Shown piece after piece: positions 6,315-11,118 of a stretch of DNA of 11,118 nt. The notes below the pieces were generated by a model. It made no database searches and was not told where the DNA came from. It was given only the letters and a program-made list of their open reading frames with translations. This DNA is from Gammaproteobacteria bacterium (GTDB taxonomy: Bacteria; Pseudomonadota; Gammaproteobacteria; Pseudomonadales; UBA7434): NCBI GenBank assembly GCA_024280785.1, contig JAJRPK010000457.1, positions 1 to 11,118 of the forward strand. Reading direction: 5' to 3'. The stretch's first letter is position 1. Every line of letters begins with the position of its first letter. Made by a program: the position numbers and the translations under genes.

Positions 6315-7403
6315 CTAATTTGCTGCCGCATTATAGAAAATTCGCTCGGCACGACTACTCTGAAGCGATGGAGGTGTTTGCTCAATACGACCACCTTCTG
6401 CACGAATACCGAGACGATTAAATAATTCAAGGTCTTTATTTGCCGCCGGATTAGGTGTCGTTAGCAGTTTCTCGCCATAAAAAATAGAGTTTGCTCCAGC
6501 GAAGTAAACCAATGCATGCATTTCTTCATTCATCGTTTCACGGCCTGCCGATAAACGAACATACGATTGCGGCATCAAGATACGCGCGACGGCAATGGTG
6601 CGGATAAAGTCAAAACTGTCAAAATCATTTTGGTCCGCTAACGGAGTACCCTCAACGCGGACTAATCGATTAATAGGCACACTCTGGGGGTGCTCGGGCA
6701 TATTAGCCAACTGCTGCAGCAGCCCAACCCGATCATCCAATGACTCGCCCATACCGACAATGCCACCAGAACAAACGTTTATTCCTGCCTCGCGAACATG
6801 ATGAAGCGTATCCAAACGATCTTGGTAAGTTCTAGTGGTAATGATGTCGCCATAATATTCCGGCGACGTGTCTAAATTATGGTTGTAATAGTCAAGCCCT
6901 GCTTCCGACAATGCTATAGCCTGATGAGGCTTGAGCATACCTAATGTCATACAGGTTTCTAAGCCTAGCTCCTTAACACCGTTAACCATCGCCAAAACAA
7001 CGGGCATATCTCGATCTTTTGGCGATCGCCAAGCAGCACCCATGCAAAATCGCGTCGATCCTGTCGCCTTAGCTGCACGCGCCTCAGCAAGAACTTTTTC
7101 TACCTCCATTAACTGCTCGACCTCCAAACCCGTGTCGTAACGCGTACTTTGAGGACAATATTTGCAATCCTCTGGGCAGGCGCCTGTCTTGATAGACAAT
7201 AACGTGCTGACTTGGACCTCATTTGGGTCAAAATACAATCGATGAATTTGCTGTGCCGTAAAGAGTAAGTCATTGAAAGGCATGGTAAAAAATGCCTTTA
7301 TCTCATTGTGAGTCCAATTGTGCCGAATGGCTGGCTCGGTCGGGATTGAACCATTTATTGAAGATGTCGAGGGAGAAACAGTGCTCGAAACGTCAGACTT
7401 CAT
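6315..7403 (-). CDS. bioB: Biotin synthase BioB
   Basis: BioB is a radical-SAM enzyme that inserts sulfur into dethiobiotin to form biotin. In the 362-residue protein the radical-SAM [4Fe-4S] ligands are C76, C80 and C83 (GACPEDCKYCPQS). The ligands of the second, [2Fe-2S] cluster are C120, C151, C211 and R283. All seven align with E. coli C53/C57/C60 and C97/C128/C188/R260 at a constant offset of 23, so there are no gaps across the core. Further family segments are YYNHNLDTSPEYY and SYVRLSAGRE. The ATG at 7401-7403 is preferred over a GTG eleven codons upstream, which would add a non-family MWANFCKLGFF segment; TAGG lies about 10 bases before the ATG. The first 23 extra residues are Ser/Thr/Pro-rich and probably disordered. 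It is the first gene of the operon, with a leader of about 105 nt. Confidence 0.97.
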   Translation of the reverse strand: MKSDVSSTVSPSTSSINGSIPTEPAIRHNWTHNEIKAFFTMPFNDLLFTAQQIHRLYFDPNEVQVSTLLSIKTGACPEDCKYCPQSTRYDTGLEVEQLMEVEKVLAEARAAKATGSTRFCMGAAWRSPKDRDMPVVLAMVNGVKELGLETCMTLGMLKPHQAIALSEAGLDYYNHNLDTSPEYYGDIITTRTYQDRLDTLHHVREAGINVCSGGIVGMGESLDDRVGLLQQLANMPEHPQSVPINRLVRVEGTPLADQNDFDSFDFIRTIAVARILMPQSYVRLSAGRETMNEEMHALVYFAGANSIFYGEKLLTTPNPAANKDLELFNRLGIRAEGGRIEQTPPSLQSSRAERIFYNAAAN

Positions 7404-7514
7404 AAAAAAACCTAGCTTACAAAAGTTGGCCCACACTGCTTTCAGCCATAATTCAGCAACGTACCCTGCAAAATGCTATGCAAAACCGTGCCAGTGGGGT
7501 AAATTTAGTCGCTT

Positions 7515-7542
7515 ATATTAGCTTCTCTACTCTCACTGTCAA
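7515..7542 (-). promoter_or_regulatory. Probable sigma70 promoter of the biotin operon
   Basis: On the minus strand a perfect -35 hexamer TTGACA (7542-7537) is followed after 16 bp by TAATAT (7520-7515). Transcription would begin near 7508 and give bioB a leader of about 105 nt. TATAAG, three bases further, is an alternative -10 at a less good spacing of 19. The promoter lies in the divergent gap with comF and its -35 box is contained in a candidate BirA half-site. Confidence 0.65.
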
Positions 7543-7568
7543 CTAGCAAGGATGCATATGGTTTACAA
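7536..7568. promoter_or_regulatory. Candidate BirA operator (bio box) between bioB and comF
   Basis: Read on the minus strand, TTGTAAACC (7568-7560) is followed by 15 bp and AGTTGACAG (7544-7536). The known proteobacterial BirA signal is TTGTAAACC, a 14-16 bp spacer, then GGTTTACAA. The left half is a 9/9 match and the right half 6/9. The right half contains the -35 hexamer of the bioB promoter, where bound BirA-biotinyl-AMP would block RNA polymerase. The left half overlaps the second to fourth codons of comF. The match, spacing and position together make this the likely biotin-responsive switch; binding itself is inferred. Confidence 0.7.
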
Positions 7569-8415
7569 AGGGCTTCGCTCATTCAGGCCATTTTCAGCAC
7601 CGTTTAGAGTGGTGCTGAACACGCTGCTGCCGCCACTTTGTTCGCTTTGCGATCAAGCTGCCAACCATCGAACACAACTCTGCCACCATTGCCTGACCTT
7701 GATCAACGCAGACCACCAAAGACGACGCTCATCGTGCCTACTGTGCGGCGTAGAGCTCGATCATCAAGTGGCGACAACAACATGTAGTGAAGCGATAGAA
7801 GATACCCCATTACCTCCCCACGCAAAAAAGCAAACCGCAAACTTTGTCTCTCTAAACGATGGAGCGCTACACTGCGCTACTTGCATCCGATATCCACCTG
7901 CATTTGACCGATGCATTGCTGCCTCACGATATTCGCCGCTAAGTGCCAAGCTTGTAAACACACTCAAACAAGGTGGCAAACTCGCCTGCAGTGTCCCTAT
8001 GGCTGAGCTCATTATTGACGCCGTTCGCTCTCGCTACTCAAACCAACCTGAGCGCCACATTGATCTTATGGTCCCTGTACCTTTGCATATCAATCGATTG
8101 AAAATCCGTGGGTTTAATCAGGCCGCCGAAATTGCGAAGCCAGTGGCTCGTCAGCTCGGGATCCCACTGGCGTTAACTGCCTGTGCCCGACAAACTGACA
8201 CGCCCTCACAGCAACGATTAAACTTTTCCGCTCGAAAATTAAATCTTCAGCAAGCGTTCGGCACCACAACGCGAGTTAATGGAAGGAGAATTGCCATCAT
8301 CGACGATGTCGTTACCACTTGCGCCACCTCTAATGCTGTCGCCAAATCTCTACTAGATGCCGGAGCCGTCAGCTGCGATATCTGGTGTTTTGCTCGCACC
8401 CCCCTTAACGGTTGA
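7558..8415 (+). CDS. comF: ComF family phosphoribosyltransferase-like protein
   Basis: ComF proteins combine zinc-binding cysteine pairs with a type I phosphoribosyltransferase fold and are needed for DNA uptake during natural transformation, or for use of external DNA; the exact chemistry is unsettled. Numbering from the first ATG, cysteine pairs occur at C30/C33 and C44/C47, then C62/C65 and C108/C111. The phosphoribosyl (PRPP) loop follows at 249-259 (IIDDVVTTCAT). The PVPLHINRLKIRGFNQA segment (175-191) is typical of ComF. Two oddities: a long Thr/Glu/Lys-rich spacer (about 42 residues) separates the third and fourth Cys pairs, and Cys257 replaces the usual Gly in the TTGAT loop. Two starts are possible, 7552 and 7558; AAGGA at 7548-7552 is ideally spaced (5 nt) for the second, giving 285 residues. 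It is divergent from bioB, a common gammaproteobacterial arrangement. Confidence 0.9.
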   Translation: MVYKGLRSFRPFSAPFRVVLNTLLPPLCSLCDQAANHRTQLCHHCLTLINADHQRRRSSCLLCGVELDHQVATTTCSEAIEDTPLPPHAKKQTANFVSLNDGALHCATCIRYPPAFDRCIAASRYSPLSAKLVNTLKQGGKLACSVPMAELIIDAVRSRYSNQPERHIDLMVPVPLHINRLKIRGFNQAAEIAKPVARQLGIPLALTACARQTDTPSQQRLNFSARKLNLQQAFGTTTRVNGRRIAIIDDVVTTCATSNAVAKSLLDAGAVSCDIWCFARTPLNG

Positions 8416-8473
8416 AACTCTACTTGATCCATAACGAATGGAACTCAATTTTATCAATAACGGTTGAAGCTCT
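8407..8473. repeat. Direct repeat after comF
   Basis: AACGGTTGAAACTCT at 8407-8421 includes the comF stop codon and recurs as AACGGTTGAAGCTCT at 8459-8473 (14 of 15 bases, 52 bp apart). It looks like a small local duplication of the comF 3' end. The remaining gap up to modA (8474-8556) shows no clear terminator, Mo-box or gene. Confidence 0.6.
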
Positions 8474-8556
8474 TTCATCAATGTTAAAGCCTTAATCGAC
8501 TAAAATCGGCCAATGTTCTACTATCATGCCCCGTATTTCGCTAAAGCCTTTATAAA

Positions 8557-9438
8557 ATGACTCTGCTCACCCAATCTTTGACACCACTACGCGCTACAAT
8601 TTTTTGTTGGTTCTTCTTGCTGTCGGCTATGGTGAGCGCACAAGATTCGCCTACTGAGAACAAATTAATACTACGAATTGCCGTTGCTGCTAATTTTAAA
8701 TCAACGCTGGACCTGCTCATCGAAAAGTTTTACAGCGAACATGCGTTGGCGGAATCATTAGATATTCGCGTAGCGAAAGGTTCGACAGGCGCGCTGTACA
8801 CGCAAATAATCAATGGTGCGCCCTTTGATATATTTTTTGCGGCCGACACATTAAGGCCCCAGCGCTTGGTAAATATTGGTGTTGCTGTTGCCGACTCGCT
8901 ACAGACATACGCCCTCGGGCAATTAGCCCTCGTTTACCCTAGCAAAGAAGAAAAAGAAAATTCAGCCTTGCCACACTGCGAAATCAATAGCCTCGACCAG
9001 CTTGAGTGGCGGTTAGATCAGCTAGCAAAGCTTAACGAAAGGTCACAACAAGCCATCGCCATGGCCAATCCAAAAGTAGCTCCTTACGGCAAAGCCGCTC
9101 AGGAACTACTTATTAAAATTAGATCGCACGGCGCTAACCTTTCTTCATTTCGAATTATTCAAGGACAAAACGTTATTCATTCGCAACAGTTCTTAATCAC
9201 TGGAAATGTTGATATCGCGTTTCTTTCTATGACTCAAGCGCATCACAGACGGATGAAAAGCTTTAATTTTTGCAAAATTGCTACTGACTTATACCCACAA
9301 ATAACCCAGTCCATGGTTTTAGTTCAACCCATTAAGCGTAAACCAAACATTGAACGAATCGCGCGGAGCTTTATGCAGTTTATTCAATCCGAAAGTGCCC
9401 AAACGCTTATTATAAACCGTGGCTATAAATCAACCTAA
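8557..9438 (+). CDS. modA: Molybdate ABC transporter periplasmic binding protein ModA
   Basis: ModA captures molybdate (and usually tungstate) in the periplasm and delivers it to ModBC. The 293-residue protein begins with a signal peptide: a basic start, hydrophobic ATIFCWFFLLSAMVSA and a probable cut after residue 28 (VSA-QD). Mature-protein hallmarks are IAVAANFKSTLD (41-52), KGSTGALYTQIINGAPFDIFFAAD (74-97), in which the Ser/Thr of GSTG help bind the oxyanion, NPKVAPYGKAAQELL (171-185), and GQNVIHSQQFLITGNVDIAFLS (203-224). It is somewhat longer than the usual 250-260. In NVDIAFLS the family's frequent V-Y/G pattern is replaced by L-S, so binding details may differ from E. coli ModA. The start ATG has no clear ribosome site; the upstream bases are TTTATAAA. 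It is the first gene of the mod cluster, 62 bp before modB. Confidence 0.92.
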   Translation: MTLLTQSLTPLRATIFCWFFLLSAMVSAQDSPTENKLILRIAVAANFKSTLDLLIEKFYSEHALAESLDIRVAKGSTGALYTQIINGAPFDIFFAADTLRPQRLVNIGVAVADSLQTYALGQLALVYPSKEEKENSALPHCEINSLDQLEWRLDQLAKLNERSQQAIAMANPKVAPYGKAAQELLIKIRSHGANLSSFRIIQGQNVIHSQQFLITGNVDIAFLSMTQAHHRRMKSFNFCKIATDLYPQITQSMVLVQPIKRKPNIERIARSFMQFIQSESAQTLIINRGYKST

Positions 9439-9500
9439 CACTGCACCTCAATCCCTATGCTTAATAAAAAAACAGCTCACAAAATGATCGCGCTCTTGCC

Positions 9501-10196
9501 ATGGGCCTAGACTCTGCCGATTTAACAGCACTCTTTCTCACGCTTAAGTTGGCTGCGGTCAGTACGTTTATACTATTATTGATAGGTCTGCCATTGGCTT
9601 GGTGGTTAGCGCGCTCAAAACAAGCTTACAAGCCTATTATCGAAACACTTATTGCATTGCCATTAATATTACCCCCAACGGTAATAGGTTTTTATTTGTT
9701 GCTGGCATTCTCGCCGGACAGCTGGTTTGCAAATATATGGCTAAATATTTTTGGCTCGCAGTTAGCCTTCAGTTTTAGCGGGCTCGTCATAGGCTCAATT
9801 ATTTACTCCTTGCCTTTTGTCGTACAACCCATGCAAAGCAGCTACGAACGCATACCTCAATTAACACTTCTAACGGCGGCGTCATTAGGCGCAGGCCCTA
9901 TCGATCGTTTTTTTACTGTGATATTACCGATGACTCGCCGCGCAACCATTGCCGCTGCGGCACTTGCTTTTGCTCATACTATGGGAGAATTCGGCGTGGT
10001 CTTAATGATTGGAGGCAACATTCCTGGTGAGACACAAGTTCTTAGCATCGCGCTATATGACCATGTTGAATCTCTCGAATTTGGCCGCGCACATCGCATT
10101 GCAGCAGCTCTTTTAATGGTTTCATTTACTAGTTTACTGTTAATTTACACGCTAGACCGCCGAGCCAATTTAAGGATCCGCCATGCTCGACATTGA
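9501..10196 (+). CDS. modB: Molybdate ABC transporter permease ModB
   Basis: ModB forms the inner-membrane channel of the molybdate importer as a homodimer. The 231 residues contain about five hydrophobic spans (near 11-36, 49-71, 88-112, 147-170 and 197-217). The EAA-type loop that docks the ATPase is LLTAASLGAGPIDRFFTVILP (123-143), with the conserved central glycine at 130. The LPLILPPTVIGFYLL (53-67) and HTMGEFGVVLMIGGNIPGET (159-178) segments are characteristic of ModB. Length matches the family. The ATG at 9501 has no strong ribosome site, so it may be translated by coupling or weakly. Its final 14 bases overlap the start of modC. Confidence 0.95.
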   Translation: MGLDSADLTALFLTLKLAAVSTFILLLIGLPLAWWLARSKQAYKPIIETLIALPLILPPTVIGFYLLLAFSPDSWFANIWLNIFGSQLAFSFSGLVIGSIIYSLPFVVQPMQSSYERIPQLTLLTAASLGAGPIDRFFTVILPMTRRATIAAAALAFAHTMGEFGVVLMIGGNIPGETQVLSIALYDHVESLEFGRAHRIAAALLMVSFTSLLLIYTLDRRANLRIRHARH

Positions 10197-11118
10197 TATT
10201 ACCGCCACTTTTAATAACTTTAAGCTCGAAGTTAAAACGGCCATCCCAACGAGTGGAATTACCGCAATTTTTGGACCATCCGGCTGTGGTAAAAGCACTC
10301 TACTTAATATTATTGCTGGCTTTACAAATACACTAGATAGCAGTTCCATCAGCTTTAACGACACTTACTGGCTACAACGAGACTTTTCCTTCATTCCAAT
10401 CCACAAGCGCGGAATCGCTTACGTCACCCAAAAGGCAAGTTTATTTGAGCATTTGACAGTTCGACAAAATCTTGAATATGCAAAAAAACGAAACTTTTCA
10501 AATCAAGTAATAAACCAACAATTTACTGTGAATGAAATAAGTGAAAAATTAAAAATTCATCCGTTTTTAGACAAACTACCTGAACAGATATCGGGTGGAG
10601 AAGCGCAGAGAGTCGCTATTGCCCGCGCAGTTCTCTCCTCTCCCCATCTTATATTGTTCGACGAACCATTGAGCGCACTGGACGAAAATAGCCGCGAAGA
10701 AATATTGCTATTACTAGAAAGTTTACACCGGGAAATTTCGGTCCCTTTTCTATATGTCACTCATAATCTCGAAGAATTGATGCGACTGGCCGACCGAGTT
10801 ATATTGCTGAATAGTGGCAAACTGATAGCTAATACCAGTCTAAATGATTCATTGTCTGACTTTAATTTACCATTAAGTTATCAGCGCAATGCCGGAGTTA
10901 TTATTGAAGGCTACGCAACGGAGTACGACGACACCCATCAGCTTATTCAGTTTTCCTTCAATAACCAAAGCAGTAATCAGGCGATTGATGTCAACCGCAG
11001 CGACAAGGAAATCTCGCTTAAAAACAACGCTGAAATCAAAGTCGAAAAATATTCGACAAATCTTTGGATTACCGGTGCTCGCTCTCACGTTGATTCAGAT
11101 ACTTCAATTAGAATTAGG
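10183..11118 (+). CDS. modC: Molybdate ABC transporter ATPase ModC, 3' end outside the window
   Basis: ModC powers molybdate import by ATP hydrolysis on the cytoplasmic face. From ATG 10183 the frame stays open for 312 codons to the window edge; family members are about 350-360 residues, so some 40-50 are missing. Visible motifs are Walker A GPSGCGKST (31-39), Q-loop Q83, signature ISGGEAQRVAIARA (136-149), Walker B LILFDEPLSALD (156-167) and the H-loop His194 in YVTHN. After about residue 235 comes the start of a C-terminal Mop-type domain that in ModC binds molybdate and regulates transport; it is only partly visible. AAGGA at 10172-10176 is 6 nt before the ATG. The start lies inside the end of modB (14-bp overlap), indicating translational coupling. 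Confidence 0.93.
   Translation, partial: MLDIDITATFNNFKLEVKTAIPTSGITAIFGPSGCGKSTLLNIIAGFTNTLDSSSISFNDTYWLQRDFSFIPIHKRGIAYVTQKASLFEHLTVRQNLEYAKKRNFSNQVINQQFTVNEISEKLKIHPFLDKLPEQISGGEAQRVAIARAVLSSPHLILFDEPLSALDENSREEILLLLESLHREISVPFLYVTHNLEELMRLADRVILLNSGKLIANTSLNDSLSDFNLPLSYQRNAGVIIEGYATEYDDTHQLIQFSFNNQSSNQAIDVNRSDKEISLKNNAEIKVEKYSTNLWITGARSHVDSDTSIRIR

Noticed and set aside
7404..7436. Extended BioB start at GTG 7434-7436
   Set aside because: It adds eleven hydrophobic residues not found in BioB, while the ATG at 7403 is a better start with TAGG upstream.
7417..7449. A ten-codon frame (MAESSVGQLL) in the bioB leader on the minus strand
   Set aside because: It could be a leader peptide, but it has no clear ribosome site, no regulatory codon run and no attenuator hairpin next to it.

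Overview
The window looks like chromosomal DNA from a marine-type gammaproteobacterium, most likely in or near the Cellvibrionaceae (Saccharophagus/Teredinibacter group). The main reason is a biotin gene that fuses a BioH-type esterase to a BioC-type methyltransferase. This BioHC architecture is known from Saccharophagus degradans and Teredinibacter turnerae. A DUF3094-type membrane peptide, a SprA-related putative metalloprotease and a stand-alone PilZ protein fit the same group. The placement is inferred from gene content only.

Layout, left to right. (1) Bases 1-464 are nearly gene-free. They hold the possible start of a gene leaving on the minus strand, an open plus-strand frame without a start that ends next to a terminator-like hairpin, and an 8-bp inverted repeat. 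(2) Bases 465-2406 hold small genes: a plus-strand PilZ protein, then minus-strand genes for a DUF3094-type membrane peptide, a SprA-related zinc-protease-like protein broken by one in-frame TGA, and a small flagellar-rod-like protein. (3) Bases 2543-7403 are the minus-strand biotin operon bioB-bioF-bioHC-bioD. (4) comF is divergent from it on the plus strand. (5) A plus-strand molybdate ABC transporter operon, modA-modB-modC, runs off the right edge inside modC.

The biotin operon covers the pathway from a malonyl-ACP methyl ester to biotin. The BioC half of BioHC makes the ester primer and the BioH half removes the methyl group from pimeloyl-ACP. BioF, BioD and BioB then perform the last steps; only bioA is absent here. 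The 148-bp bioB start to comF start interval carries a sigma70-like promoter whose perfect TTGACA -35 box lies inside a candidate BirA operator, suggesting biotin-responsive repression. The distal half-site of that operator overlaps the first codons of comF, so comF may share the control.

The most unusual features are short in-gene tandem repeats: a perfect 4 x 12-bp array that adds (HSKL)4 to BioF, and a 13-bp array at the bioHC/bioD junction that contains the BioHC stop codon and the TTG start of bioD. The in-frame TGA in the SprA-related gene is the other clear oddity. I found no tRNA, rRNA, CRISPR array, insertion sequence or obvious new defence system.
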